From: an uncultured Latescibacterota bacterium
GTDB taxonomy: Bacteria > Latescibacterota > UBA2968 > UBA8231
Direction: 5' to 3'
Length of the DNA stretch: 64,000 bases
Assembly: GCA_958295495.1 (NCBI GenBank)
Contig: OY282352.1
Coordinates: forward strand, 5,092,049-5,156,048
In this document: positions 41,545-50,813 of the stretch, in pieces
How positions within the stretch are numbered: the first letter of the stretch is position 1
Layout: every line of letters starts with the position of its first letter
Notes under the pieces: model-generated
Told to the model about the DNA's origin: nothing
The model's database searches: none
What the model saw: the letters and a program-made list of their open reading frames with translations, nothing else
Translations under genes and position numbers: made by a program

Positions 41545-42897
41545 ATGAAAGTAGCCAAATTCGGCGGCTCGTCCCTCGCGTCGGCCGAGCAAATAGAGAA
41601 AATCTGCGCCATTGTCACCGCCGATCCAGCGCGCCGGCTCGTCGTGGTCTCGGCCCCGGGCAAACGCGACCGGGAAGACGCCAAGGTAACCGACCTCCTC
41701 ATCGAGGTGGTCCGCGCCCAGCTAACCAATCAAGACGGCCGCACCGCACTCGCCCGCGTCATCGACCGCTATGCCGCCATCGTCGGCGACCTCGGCTTGC
41801 CGGACGCAGTGCTCGCGCCCATTGTCGCCGACTTTGAGCGGCGGCTGGCCATGAGCACGAGCGACGAAGCGCTCTACGCGGACGCCATGAAGGCCGGCGG
41901 CGAGGACAACTGCGCCCGCCTAGTCGCCGAATACCTGCGCCACAGCGGGGTCGAAGCCCACTACCTCGACCCAGGCGCGGCCGGCCTAATTCTCTCGCAA
42001 GAGCCGGGCAACGCCCGCGTCTTGCAGGCGTCCTACGGCAAGCTGCGCCAGCTCAAGGACCGCCCGGGCATCACCATTTTCCCCGGTTTTTTCGGCTATT
42101 CGCCCACCGGCCGCGTCGTCACCTTTTCGCGCGGCGGCTCGGACATAACCGGCGCGATCCTCGCCGCAGCTATCGATGCGACCGTGTACGAAAACTTCAC
42201 GGACGTGGACTCGGTCTTTGTGGCCAATCCCGCGCTCGTGGCCGACCCGGTCGCCGTCTCTGAGATTACCTACCGCGAGATGCGCGAGTTGTCCTACGCC
42301 GGGTTTTCCGTGTTTCACGACGAGGCCCTCGAACCCGTGTTTCACGCCGGGATCCCGGTCGTCGTCAAAAACACCAACAACCCACAGGCACCCGGCACCC
42401 GCATCGTCCCCGAGCGCACAGTCGGCGACTGCCCGGTCGTTGGCATCGCCGCCACCGACGGGTTTTGCAGCGCGTACATCAGCAAGTACCTGATGAACCG
42501 CGAAGTGGGCTTTGGCCGCCGCTTACTGGCCATTTTTGAGGACGAGGGGATCCCCTTTGAGCACACGCCTTCGGGTATTGACAACATGTCGGTGATCGTG
42601 CGCGAGTCGTATTTCAACCACGCGGCCGAAGAGCGGGTCCTGCGCCGGATTCGCACCGAGCTAGAGGTAGATGAGCTGTCGGTCGCCCGCGGCCTCGCCT
42701 TGGTGATGGTCGTCGGCGAGGGCATGCACCACACCCTTGGGCTCGCGGCCCGCGCTTGCGTGGCCTTTGCCCGCGCCGGCGTCAACATAGAGATGATCAA
42801 TCAGGGATCGAGCGAGGTCAGCATGATGTTCGGGATTGCGGCTGCGGACATTCCCGCGGCCGTGCGCTCGCTCTACGGAGAATTCTTTGGCGACTGA
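41545..42897 (+). CDS. Aspartate kinase
   Basis: A 450-residue aspartokinase with the N-terminal KVAKFGGSSLASAEQI, the catalytic FPGFFGYSPTGRVVTFSRGG region and SDITGA, VYENFTDVDSVF, and two C-terminal ACT-type segments (FGRRLLAIFEDEGIPFEHTP and RAGVNIEMINQGSSEVSMMF) which bind allosteric amino acids. It phosphorylates aspartate in the lysine/threonine/methionine/diaminopimelate pathway. AAAGGAA precedes the ATG. It stands alone on the plus strand, divergent from the kinase gene and convergent with the AlbA_2 gene (5-base gap). Confidence 0.94.
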   Translation: MKVAKFGGSSLASAEQIEKICAIVTADPARRLVVVSAPGKRDREDAKVTDLLIEVVRAQLTNQDGRTALARVIDRYAAIVGDLGLPDAVLAPIVADFERRLAMSTSDEALYADAMKAGGEDNCARLVAEYLRHSGVEAHYLDPGAAGLILSQEPGNARVLQASYGKLRQLKDRPGITIFPGFFGYSPTGRVVTFSRGGSDITGAILAAAIDATVYENFTDVDSVFVANPALVADPVAVSEITYREMRELSYAGFSVFHDEALEPVFHAGIPVVVKNTNNPQAPGTRIVPERTVGDCPVVGIAATDGFCSAYISKYLMNREVGFGRRLLAIFEDEGIPFEHTPSGIDNMSVIVRESYFNHAAEERVLRRIRTELEVDELSVARGLALVMVVGEGMHHTLGLAARACVAFARAGVNIEMINQGSSEVSMMFGIAAADIPAAVRSLYGEFFGD

Positions 42898-42902
42898 TTG
42901 GG

Positions 42903-44123
42903 CTACGCCGCCCAAATCACCAACCGCAACTCGCTGTCGTCAATCAGGCTGTACTCGGGGAGGCGGCCCGCAAGCTGCTGGCACTCCTCGCGGATGATCG
43001 GTACGCCATCGCCGCGCCGGTCCATCAAGTGCGTCCGTCCAAGACCAGTTGGTGCAGGACAACGCGCCAACAGAGACACAATAAGTTCATTGCGATTGGC
43101 TTGCCGCAGATGCAGGCTGTCCGGCGAGAGCGTATTCGCTAGGGCACCGGGGACATATAGCTCGAGGCGATCTCCGAACAGGTGCAGACGCACCCGCGAA
43201 CCCCCCAGCGAATAGTCCCGATGCGCCACGGCGTTGACGAGTGCCTCAAACACAGCCCGCTCGCTGAACTGCGGCCGCTCGACTCGGGCCGTTATTTTGG
43301 TCGCTCGCACCAGCATGTTCCGCCGCACAAAGTGCAAGGCTTCCGCAATCTGCTCGTCAAGCGGCCCTTCAATATCGCGGGCGTCGGTCTGATAATTGAC
43401 ATCCGTCCGCTCGCCGGCATAGCTGACGGCTTGTATGTATGCGTGAGGCATCCATTGTTGCGGCTCCCGCGTACATAGCAGGACGCCGGCGAGTGTGAGG
43501 CGCACGACGTCTTCCTCGTCGGCAGCGACGATGCGGAGCTTGTGCCAAGTGTCCGCAGTCAGCTCGGCGTCTTCGCGGAGGAACCGGCGCGTCAGTTCCT
43601 CGTCGAGGTGCTCTGGCAAGGTGCGGGGCACCACCGATTCGTCAAAGCGGATCGCGCGGCTCTGGCTGCGCTGTTGGAAGAGCCGCGCCAAAAACTCGGC
43701 CGCCATTTCGCGCTTTGAACTGCCGATCCTGCGGAAGTATCCGCCCGGACTTTTGTGGACGAACAGGCTGCGGGCGATGTCGATGCAGATGACCGCAACG
43801 AGGCTGCCGGCGGCGTCCGGCAATTCGAGCTTGCGGATATCCGCGTCAAGTGGGGGATCCACGGAGTCGTTGCAGATTTCTCTCACCCACGCTTCGACCG
43901 CATCCAAGCCCTCTAAAGGGATACCCAAGACTTCGCGGGTCGCGTCGTCCACTCCCAAGACGAGGATGCCCCCCCGGCTGTTGGCAAAGGCAGCAAGTTC
44001 GTCGGCAAACTCGTTGCGATGCGGACTGGTAACGCGGTCGCCGGACAGCACGACGCGCTTGAGTTCCAGCGTCGAGTCCTCACCAAGGCGGATGCGCCGC
44101 GCTAACTGATCTCGTTCCATCAT
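42903..44123 (-). CDS. Schlafen/AlbA_2 domain ATP-binding transcriptional regulator
   Basis: A 406-residue protein with an N-terminal AlbA_2 (Schlafen AAA_4) domain (STLELKRVVLSGD, then NEFADELAAFANSRGGILVL and GVDDATREVLG) and a C-terminal HATPase_c_4-like region (SERAVFEALVNAVAHRDYSL). This architecture is annotated as a putative transcriptional regulator and occurs often in defence or mobile islands. The start codon overlaps the stop of the ATPase fragment (ATGATG), so it was once the second gene of an operon. Function unproven. Confidence 0.85.
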   Translation of the reverse strand: MMERDQLARRIRLGEDSTLELKRVVLSGDRVTSPHRNEFADELAAFANSRGGILVLGVDDATREVLGIPLEGLDAVEAWVREICNDSVDPPLDADIRKLELPDAAGSLVAVICIDIARSLFVHKSPGGYFRRIGSSKREMAAEFLARLFQQRSQSRAIRFDESVVPRTLPEHLDEELTRRFLREDAELTADTWHKLRIVAADEEDVVRLTLAGVLLCTREPQQWMPHAYIQAVSYAGERTDVNYQTDARDIEGPLDEQIAEALHFVRRNMLVRATKITARVERPQFSERAVFEALVNAVAHRDYSLGGSRVRLHLFGDRLELYVPGALANTLSPDSLHLRQANRNELIVSLLARCPAPTGLGRTHLMDRRGDGVPIIREECQQLAGRLPEYSLIDDSELRLVIWAA

Positions 44124-44428
44124 GGTTCCAATCCCTGCGGGGGCATAATCCGCTGGTAGCGACTCTCGAAAGCCTCCCGGCCACCCTCCATCACGCGACA
44201 GATTTCTTCTCGAACCTGCCTTTCCTGAAGGCCGCCTTCACAGGCAATGTGACTCTGGCCACCTCTGACCTTAAGTGAGAGCACGAGTTCGGCGTCGCCG
44301 TGGACGACGATATTGGGATTGTGGGTGACGACGATCACTTGACGTTTAGTCTTTGTTTCCTTCAGCCGACTGACCAGCAGTTCGTAAATCAGCGTGTTGT
44401 CCAAGTCGTCCTCGGGCTGATCTAGGAT
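44120..44428 (-). pseudogene. C-terminal stump of an AAA/SMC-like ATPase
   Basis: About 103 codons remain: ILDQPEDDLDNTLIYELLV, QVIVVTHNPNIVVHGDAELV and VMEGGREAFESRYQRI. DQPEDDLDN is a Walker B with D-loop and VVTHNPNIVV holds the switch His of SMC/RecF-like or TrlF-like ATPases; LLxxDQPEDxLDN is their usual end. Walker A and the coiled coil, which should lie upstream, are missing and no start codon precedes the fragment. Upstream comes the rmuC 3' end. The 3' border with the AlbA_2 gene is intact, so the lost part was the 5' end. Confidence 0.8.
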
Positions 44429-44495
44429 GGAAGCTGAAAAACCTAAGCCCCTGACCGAACATATCCTACATCTTGCTTACGCACTTTTGATTGAT

Positions 44496-45914
44496 TCAAG
44501 CTTCGGCACTTTGCAAACGCCGTGCGTTCTGGTCAATCTGATTCAAGGTGGGAATCTCACGTGTCGTGCCGACACCGAGTGTCAAGAACCGACGCGCCTG
44601 CGGCAACAGCCGCCCATCGAACGAACCGACGCTGCTATTGTAATGCGACACCGCCGTGTCCAGTGCCTGTCCAACTCCTGCTAGATGCCCAGCAAATATC
44701 GCCAAACGATCGTGTAGATCCTTACCCAGCCGTCCGATCTCATGCGCCTGATCCGTGATATTCCGCTCCTGCCAGCCCATCGCCACGCACTTCAGCAACG
44801 CCACCAAGGTCGAGTACGTCGCTATCACGACCTTATTCTCAAGGGCTCGTTCAATGAGTGCGGGTTCGCGCTCGACAGCGGGTGCCAGTGCGAACTCCGG
44901 CACGACCATCACTACGAAGTCGGCCGTCTCCGGCAAACTGATCCAATACTCCCTAGATCCCAGATTCTCCGCATACGACCGCATCTGCACGGCGTGACGC
45001 TTCAGTTTCTCCTCATGCACATCGTCCGTTTTCGCTTCACCCGCTTCTTGCAGTGCCGACAGCACGACCTTTGAGTCGAGGATGATGTCCCGGTCGTGCG
45101 GCAGATGTACGATGAAGTCTGTCCGACCCCCTTTTTGGTCGCTGTCCTGCGTCGTGTAGTGGATGCCTTTCTGCAACCCGGCGAGTTCAAGTACGCGCTC
45201 GACCTGCATTTCTCCCCATGCCCCACGCACCTGTGGCTTCGATAGTGCCGAGGAGAGACTACGCGCCTCGTTCGCCACTTGGTCGTTAGACCGTACCAGC
45301 AACTCGATCTGCTCCTTCAGAGAAGCGGAACTTTCCACTCGCGACTTGTCCAGAGCGTTGATCTGCTCCGCCAACGGCTTTACCATCTGCTCCACGGCCC
45401 TTTCGCGCTCTCCAAGCGTCGCCTGCGCCGTGTCCATAAACGACTTCCGCTGCTCCGCCAAGACCTCCGACGACATGGCCTTAAACTCGGCTGTTGAGTG
45501 TTTCACCCACTCGGCTTGTTCCTCCGCCTTCGCGAGCGCGTTCTTCAGATCACTCTCCAGCCCAGCCTTTTCAGCATTCAACGATTGGAGCTGATCCTGC
45601 AATTCCGTTAGCTGCTGATCAACGGCTTCTCTGGCCCGCGTCGCCTTCGTCAGCAATTCCGACTCGGTCTCCAGACGCTGGGACAACTGCGCGTTGGTGA
45701 TTCGTAGTTCGCCAACCTCGCCAGCTTCTTGCCGTGTGGCTTCGGCTTGCGCCTCTAAGTTCTTCAGGTCGCTCTCCAGTCGAGCGTTGACTGCGGCCAG
45801 TTCTGCCTTTTCGCGATTAACGGCCGCGTTCGATCGCAGCGCACTAACGGCAAAAAACAACGCGATTAGCGCCAAGAAGGCGACAATGACCAGCGCAATA
45901 CTTACTCCATCCAT
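44496..45914 (-). CDS. rmuC: DNA recombination protein RmuC
   Basis: A 472-residue protein. One membrane helix at the N-terminus (VSIALVIVAFLALIALFFAV) is followed by about 180 residues of coiled coil and then the RmuC domain: SKPQVRGAWGEMQVERVLEL, GGRTDFIVHLPHDRDIILDSK and AENLGSREYWISLPETADFV, which includes the PD-(D/E)XK-like D-x-DSK core. RmuC limits inversions at short inverted repeats. ATG at 45912-45914, overlapped by a 34-codon frame upstream. Confidence 0.93.
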   Translation of the reverse strand: MDGVSIALVIVAFLALIALFFAVSALRSNAAVNREKAELAAVNARLESDLKNLEAQAEATRQEAGEVGELRITNAQLSQRLETESELLTKATRAREAVDQQLTELQDQLQSLNAEKAGLESDLKNALAKAEEQAEWVKHSTAEFKAMSSEVLAEQRKSFMDTAQATLGERERAVEQMVKPLAEQINALDKSRVESSASLKEQIELLVRSNDQVANEARSLSSALSKPQVRGAWGEMQVERVLELAGLQKGIHYTTQDSDQKGGRTDFIVHLPHDRDIILDSKVVLSALQEAGEAKTDDVHEEKLKRHAVQMRSYAENLGSREYWISLPETADFVVMVVPEFALAPAVEREPALIERALENKVVIATYSTLVALLKCVAMGWQERNITDQAHEIGRLGKDLHDRLAIFAGHLAGVGQALDTAVSHYNSSVGSFDGRLLPQARRFLTLGVGTTREIPTLNQIDQNARRLQSAEA

Positions 45915-46006
45915 CTCGATTTACTCTTTTGCCTTGCTTTTGATGCCCATGCCGCCGCGTTAATACCGAGCAGCAGAGCAACTTCAATGAGTTCTTTGCG
46001 AGTCAT
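45902..46006 (-). CDS. Small open frame preceding rmuC
   Basis: A 34-codon frame starts MTRKELIEVALLLGINAAAW and ends in RQKSKSRWME. GAGGAG is well placed before its ATG (46004-46006), and its stop lies inside the first codons of rmuC, an arrangement that would couple translation. It may be a short coding gene, a leader peptide, or chance; no family is recognised. Confidence 0.4.
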   Translation of the reverse strand: MTRKELIEVALLLGINAAAWASKARQKSKSRWME

Positions 46007-46034
46007 GTTCTCCTCATCCTATGCTTCAGCCTCC

Positions 46035-47165
46035 CTACACCAACTCGCCCAAGACCGCCAAGAACCGCTCCACATCGTCACTATTGTTGTACAAATGCCC
46101 CGAGACCCGCACCCGCCCGTATTCCCCCCACACCAACACCCCCCGCTCGGCGAGAGCCTCGCACACCCCGTGCGCGTCGTCGTCCGCAAAGCAGGTATTG
46201 CCCGAGCGCTGCGACCGCGCACTCGGCGAAATGACCTGCCGCCCGAGACGCGCCAGCCCGGCGCTGATTTGTTCGGATAAGTCGCGGTTGTGCTCCGCTA
46301 TCCGCTCAATCCCCACGTCCAATAGCCGCCCCAAGGCGTAGTCGAGGTAGAGCACTGCCACCATGGCCGGGTTGCCCGGCTCCATTTTATCGGGCATCGG
46401 CTTTTCGTCGGCATCCGGTGCGCGCTCGGCCCCTTGGGCCGGCCACACCGCCAAGTTGCGCCAGCCAAAGGCCGTAGAGCGCACTTGTGCCTCGGCCCGC
46501 TGGCTCAGATAACACGGCGCGACCCCGTGAGTCGCCAACAGCCACTTGTAGCACGAACTGACGCACAAGTCGGCGCACACCGCCGGCACGGCGACCGCAC
46601 CTGCGGCGTGCGTCGCATCAACCGCCAAGAGCACGCCGCGTCCAGCGAGCTTGGCCGCAAGCTGCTCGACATCGAGGTTTTGCCCCGTGTAGAAGCTGAC
46701 TTGACTCACGGCCAAGACCCGAGTGCGCTCATCGACCGTGGCCAATAGATCTTCCTCCCGCACCCGCCAGTCGCGGTGCGGTACCAATCGCAACTCCACC
46801 CCTTGCTGGCGCACGTTGCGCCAATTGTACGCCACCGAGGGAAATTCCAAGTTGGTGGTGACCACATTGTCGCCCGGCCGCCAGTCTAAGCCCCGCGCCA
46901 ACCAAGCCATGCCCTCAGCCGCCGAGGGCATAAAGGCGATTCGCTCGGCCGGCACGCCCCACAACTGCCCCATGCGCTGGCGGCAGCGGGCACCGCGGGC
47001 GTAAATGGCGCGGCGACCGCGGTCGCCGCTGCTTTTGTGCTGGGCGAATTCCGCGTACACCGCGCTCTGCCCTTTGAGCCAAGGACCTTCGCCCCCGGTG
47101 CAGAGGTGGGTCACCGCGTCGAGCCCGACGAAATCCGCGGGCGGAATGAGGCTTTTGCTTTTCAT
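46035..47165 (-). CDS. Class V (NifS/CsdB-like) aminotransferase
   Basis: A 376-residue PLP enzyme of the cysteine desulfurase/isopenicillin-epimerase fold. The PLP Lys is in CVSSCYKWLLATHGVA, the preceding Asp/His region is LLAVDATHAAGAVAV, and MPSAAEGMAWLARG binds the cofactor phosphate. The active-site Cys loop of true IscS/SufS is not evident and the C-terminal SARSQRSGNTCFADDDAH is atypical, so a non-desulfurase (for example epimerase or lyase) is possible. It lies 8 bases after recG on the same strand. Confidence 0.88.
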   Translation of the reverse strand: MKSKSLIPPADFVGLDAVTHLCTGGEGPWLKGQSAVYAEFAQHKSSGDRGRRAIYARGARCRQRMGQLWGVPAERIAFMPSAAEGMAWLARGLDWRPGDNVVTTNLEFPSVAYNWRNVRQQGVELRLVPHRDWRVREEDLLATVDERTRVLAVSQVSFYTGQNLDVEQLAAKLAGRGVLLAVDATHAAGAVAVPAVCADLCVSSCYKWLLATHGVAPCYLSQRAEAQVRSTAFGWRNLAVWPAQGAERAPDADEKPMPDKMEPGNPAMVAVLYLDYALGRLLDVGIERIAEHNRDLSEQISAGLARLGRQVISPSARSQRSGNTCFADDDAHGVCEALAERGVLVWGEYGRVRVSGHLYNNSDDVERFLAVLGELV

Positions 47166-47173
47166 GGCACGTC

Positions 47174-49174
47174 CTATTCGCTGGCGACAATCCGCATGGC
47201 TTCTGCGCGCGCGCTTTGCAGCAAATCTCCGTCGGCGACCAAATCCGCCGCCTTAAATGCCGGCATCCCGGCCTGGCGCACCCCTAAGAACTCGCCCGGG
47301 CCGCGCAGTTGCAAATCCTTTTCCGCGATCTCAAAGCCGTCTTGGGTGCGCTCCATGGTCTGGAGCCGCTCGCGCGAATCCGCCAGCTCGGCCCCGGCGT
47401 GGGCGTAGCTGATGAGGATGCAAAACGACTGCTCGCCACCGCGCCCCACGCGGCCGCGCAACTGGTGCAATTGCGCCAAGCCGAAACGCTCGGCGTGTTC
47501 GATGATCATCACCGTGGCGTTGGGCACATCCACGCCGACCTCAACGACCGTGGTGCAGACCAAGACTTGGACCCGATTCTGCTTAAAATCCTCCATGACC
47601 GCAGTCTTTTCCTCGGCCGCCATGCGCCCGTGCAGCAAGGCCACTGCGAATTCGGCCAACGGGCCGTGGCGCAACTCGTCGTAGGCTTCAACCGCGGATT
47701 TGTAATCCGCCTTTTCCGACTCTTCGATCAGCGGATATACCACGTACACTTGCCGCCCTTGGCGCACCTGATCGCCGGCAAACTCAAAGATCGCCGGCCG
47801 GCGCTCGCGGCCGCGCAGGGCCGTGCGGATCGGCTTGCGCTTAGGGGGCAACTCGTCGATGACCGACACGTCCAACTCGCCGTATAGGGTCAAGGCCAAG
47901 GTGCGCGGAATGGGCGTGGCCGTCATCACGAGCAAATCGGGCTTCGCGCCCTTCTTGTAGAGCACGCCGCGCTGCACGACCCCAAAGCGGTGCTGCTCGT
48001 CAATGACCGCCAGCCCCAAGCGGGCGAATTGCACCTGCTCCTGAATCAGCGCGTGGGTGCCCACCGCAATGTGGGCCGCGCCGCTTGCAATGGCCGTCAA
48101 CAACTCCTCCCGCAGCACCTTGCGCTGACCCCCCTTGAGGAAGACCACAGTCAGGCCGAGGGGCGCGACGAGGGCTTGGATGTTGAAAAAGTGCTGCTCG
48201 GCGAGGATCTCGGTCGGGGCCATCATCGCCGCTTGGTAGCCGTTCTCCACGGCCATCAGCATCGCGCTCAGGCCCACCAAGGTCTTGCCCGAGCCGACAT
48301 CGCCTTGGACGAGGCGATTCATAACTTGGGGGCGCTGCATCTGCGCGGCGATCTCGGCGCCGACCCGGCGCTGGGCGCGCGTGGGGGCAAACGGCAGGGA
48401 ATCCCACAGGGCCGGCACCAGTTTCTCGCTGGGGGCGAAGGCAATGCCGTCGGCCTGCTCGCGGTTTTTTTTGCGCCGCGCCAAGCGCAATTGGAAGGTA
48501 AAAAGCTCGCCAAAGGCCAAGCGCTGCCGCGCGCGCTCCGCTTCGGCGAGGCTGGCGGGAAAATGCACTTGGCGCAGACTAGCGCCCAACTCTTCGAGGC
48601 CCAAGCGCTGCCGCAAGGATGCGGGCAGATCGTCTTCTATTTGTTCGGCAAAGGCGTCCAGCGCCCCGCTTATCAAGCGGCGGAACCCCCGGCTGCGCAG
48701 GCCGCGCTCCTTCATATCAGCACTGGTCGTATAGAGCGGGACGACGACGCCCGTGTGGAGCCGCTCCTCCCCGAGTATGAATTCGTACTCGGGATGGACC
48801 ATCTGCCGCCGCCCTTGGAAGAGATCGACCTTGCCGCTTATGGCTAGCTCGTCGTCAACGGCAAAGTTGCGCTGCAAGTAGCGCCCCCCCTGAAAAAAGG
48901 TACAGGTGATATCGTCGGTCTCGTCGGCGACCACCATCACGAAGCGGGGCCGCGGCCCGGGGATGAAGCGCGTCTGGCGCACTTGGCCGATGAGCGTCAC
49001 CTCTTGGCCGATTGGCGCCCGGGCCATGGGCAAAACCTGCGTGCGATCGAGGTAGCGGCGCGGCCGGTAGTACAACAAGTCGCCCAGCGTCAGAATCTCT
49101 ACATCTTTGAGCGCGGACGCGCGTTTGGCTCCTACGCCTTTGACTTTTTCAATGGGGATGGACAGGATTTCCAT
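47174..49174 (-). CDS. recG: ATP-dependent DNA helicase RecG
   Basis: A 666-residue helicase. The wedge/OB region (about 55-150) is followed by the superfamily 2 motor: RLVQGDVGSGKTLVGLSAML (Walker A), MAPTEILAEQHF, LAVIDEQHRFGVVQR (DExH), LVMTATPIPRTLALTLYGEL, and C-terminal TTVVEVGVDVPNATVMIIEH and QLRGRVGRGGEQSFCILI. RecG remodels stalled forks and Holliday junctions. The start ATG at 49172-49174 is typical for the shortened N-terminus (SIPIEKVKGVGAKRASAL, the helix-hairpin-helix). Confidence 0.97.
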   Translation of the reverse strand: MEILSIPIEKVKGVGAKRASALKDVEILTLGDLLYYRPRRYLDRTQVLPMARAPIGQEVTLIGQVRQTRFIPGPRPRFVMVVADETDDITCTFFQGGRYLQRNFAVDDELAISGKVDLFQGRRQMVHPEYEFILGEERLHTGVVVPLYTTSADMKERGLRSRGFRRLISGALDAFAEQIEDDLPASLRQRLGLEELGASLRQVHFPASLAEAERARQRLAFGELFTFQLRLARRKKNREQADGIAFAPSEKLVPALWDSLPFAPTRAQRRVGAEIAAQMQRPQVMNRLVQGDVGSGKTLVGLSAMLMAVENGYQAAMMAPTEILAEQHFFNIQALVAPLGLTVVFLKGGQRKVLREELLTAIASGAAHIAVGTHALIQEQVQFARLGLAVIDEQHRFGVVQRGVLYKKGAKPDLLVMTATPIPRTLALTLYGELDVSVIDELPPKRKPIRTALRGRERRPAIFEFAGDQVRQGRQVYVVYPLIEESEKADYKSAVEAYDELRHGPLAEFAVALLHGRMAAEEKTAVMEDFKQNRVQVLVCTTVVEVGVDVPNATVMIIEHAERFGLAQLHQLRGRVGRGGEQSFCILISYAHAGAELADSRERLQTMERTQDGFEIAEKDLQLRGPGEFLGVRQAGMPAFKAADLVADGDLLQSARAEAMRIVASE

Positions 49175-49230
49175 GATTGGCCATGCGTTGACGCGCCCGG
49201 GCCGCAGCCTATCTTTGGCCGCATATTGCC

Positions 49231-49710
49231 ATGCCCAAGCCTACTTTTGCCCACTATCTAATGAGACGCGCGCCGTTTGCACGCCCGCCCTTCTTCTACG
49301 CCTATGTCGGGATGTGGCTCCACCTGCTCATTGGCACGGGCCTCTTAGCACTCTCTGCTGCCAGCGACGGGCTGTCGATCTTTGCGGCGCTGGTCGTCGG
49401 CTCGTTCTGCGTGGGGCTCGTACTCTACGGCCTGCTGACGAAGCGGTACGGCTTGCTGATCAACATCGGCACCTATGCTGCTAGCATCGCCCGCGCCTTC
49501 TCGACCGACGCTGTGGTCTTCACCTGCTTCATCGCGGGCCTGATTGCCGCCCTCGTTTCCGGCTACAGCCTCTTGGCCGGCGAGTACGGCCGCTATCAGC
49601 GCGAAGTCAATGGCCAAGCCGCACAGCACCCTACATCCGTGGTTGTCCTGCTAGGCGCAGCCATCGTCCTCCTCTGCGCCTATGGCCTCTATCTATCTCG
49701 CGCAAACTAG
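49231..49710 (+). CDS. Small membrane protein, unknown
   Basis: A 159-residue protein with four hydrophobic segments (FFYAYVGMWLHLLIGTGLLA, IFAALVVGSFCVGLVLYGLL, VVFTCFIAGLIAALVSGYSL and VVVLLGAAIVLLCAYGLYLS). No known motif is recognised. It is divergent from recG and its last four bases overlap the end of mraY. Regular codon use and a membrane topology support it as a real gene. Confidence 0.7.
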   Translation: MPKPTFAHYLMRRAPFARPPFFYAYVGMWLHLLIGTGLLALSAASDGLSIFAALVVGSFCVGLVLYGLLTKRYGLLINIGTYAASIARAFSTDAVVFTCFIAGLIAALVSGYSLLAGEYGRYQREVNGQAAQHPTSVVVLLGAAIVLLCAYGLYLSRAN

Positions 49711-50813
49711 CGGATCTTGAGCGTCGCCAAGCCGCACAGCGCCAAAATGCCAGCCACGATCCAGAAGCGAATGACGATCTTGGTGTCGGCCAAGCCGCGC
49801 TGTTGGTAGTGGTGGTGAATCGGCGAGCGGGTAAAAAAGCGCCGCCCCAGCCACCGGATGCCAATTTTTTCCTGAATCACCACCGACAGGGTCTCGCCGA
49901 CGAAGATCCCGCCGACGATTAGGAAGAGAAACTCCTGTTTGACCAAGATGGCGACCGTGCCCAACAAGCCGCCCAGCGCCATGGACCCGGTATCGCCCAT
50001 GATGACGTTGGCCGGGTAGGAATTGAACCACAAAAAGCCGAGACAGGCCCCAAAGACGATGGAGCAGATCACGGCGACTTCTCCCACGCCCGGCATAAAG
50101 GGAAAGATGAGGAACGCCGAGATCTCGGCGTGGCTGGACACATAGGCGAACACCCCAAAGACGGCCACGACAAAAGAAGTCGGCACAATAGCCAAGCCAT
50201 CGATCCCGTCGGCGAGATTGACCGAGTTGGAGATGGCCGTCACCGTGAAGGCGATAAAAGGCACATAGCCCCACGAAAGATCGAGGACCGGATTTTTGAA
50301 AAAGGGCAGATAGAGCTGGGTCGCCAAGCCGGCCGACTCCGCTGGAAGGGCTTGGGTGATGTACGCGGCACCAAACCCTATCCCAAAGGCTATTTGCAGC
50401 GCCAACTTGGCCCTCTCGGACAGCCCCCGATCGCTAGAGCGATGGCGCACCTTGAGGAAGTCGTCGATCCAGCCGAGCGCGGCAAACCAGACAATCGCCC
50501 CCACGCAGAACAGGACGAAGAGGCTGTGCAGCTTGCACCACAGGCCGACGCTAATCAAGATCGCAGCGACGATTAGGCCGCCGCCGTAGGTTTTGGCTTG
50601 ATTGCTGACGGCCTCGGAGCTGAGATAGTCGCGGGGCATGTCGCGGTATCCCCGGCCATAGAAGTAGAGAATGACCCGGCCGCCGCAGAGAATGGTAAGG
50701 ATCAACGAAGTGATGGCCCCTAAGATGGCGCGAAAGCTGATCGAATCGACCAAGCGCAAAAACGACAGGACCTCAACTGCATCTTGCAGGTAGAGCCCGA
50801 GGTAGTAGATCAT
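49707..50813 (-). CDS. mraY: Phospho-N-acetylmuramoyl-pentapeptide-transferase
   Basis: A 368-residue integral membrane enzyme. Signatures: NLADGIDGLAIVPT (with catalytic Asp residues), WIDDFLKVRHRSSDRGLSER, YPANVIMGDTGSMALGGLLG and the cytoplasmic SPIHHHYQQRGLADTKIVIR. It makes lipid I from UDP-MurNAc-pentapeptide and undecaprenyl phosphate at the inner face of the membrane. Start ATG at 50811-50813 overlaps the murG-fusion stop (ATGA); a longer open frame upstream is a shadow. Order murG-mraY on one strand without mur ligases is unusual for a dcw cluster. Confidence 0.96.
   Translation of the reverse strand: MIYYLGLYLQDAVEVLSFLRLVDSISFRAILGAITSLILTILCGGRVILYFYGRGYRDMPRDYLSSEAVSNQAKTYGGGLIVAAILISVGLWCKLHSLFVLFCVGAIVWFAALGWIDDFLKVRHRSSDRGLSERAKLALQIAFGIGFGAAYITQALPAESAGLATQLYLPFFKNPVLDLSWGYVPFIAFTVTAISNSVNLADGIDGLAIVPTSFVVAVFGVFAYVSSHAEISAFLIFPFMPGVGEVAVICSIVFGACLGFLWFNSYPANVIMGDTGSMALGGLLGTVAILVKQEFLFLIVGGIFVGETLSVVIQEKIGIRWLGRRFFTRSPIHHHYQQRGLADTKIVIRFWIVAGILALCGLATLKIR

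Noticed and set aside
44110..44150. GGTTCCAATCCC resembling a tRNA T-arm
   Set aside because: The T-loop lacks TTCGAAT/TTCAAAT, no acceptor or anticodon arms can be drawn, and the bases code for the end of the ATPase fragment.
46035..47165. Assigning the class V aminotransferase as cysteine desulfurase (iscS/sufS)
   Set aside because: The active-site Cys loop is not evident and no iron-sulfur assembly genes are near.
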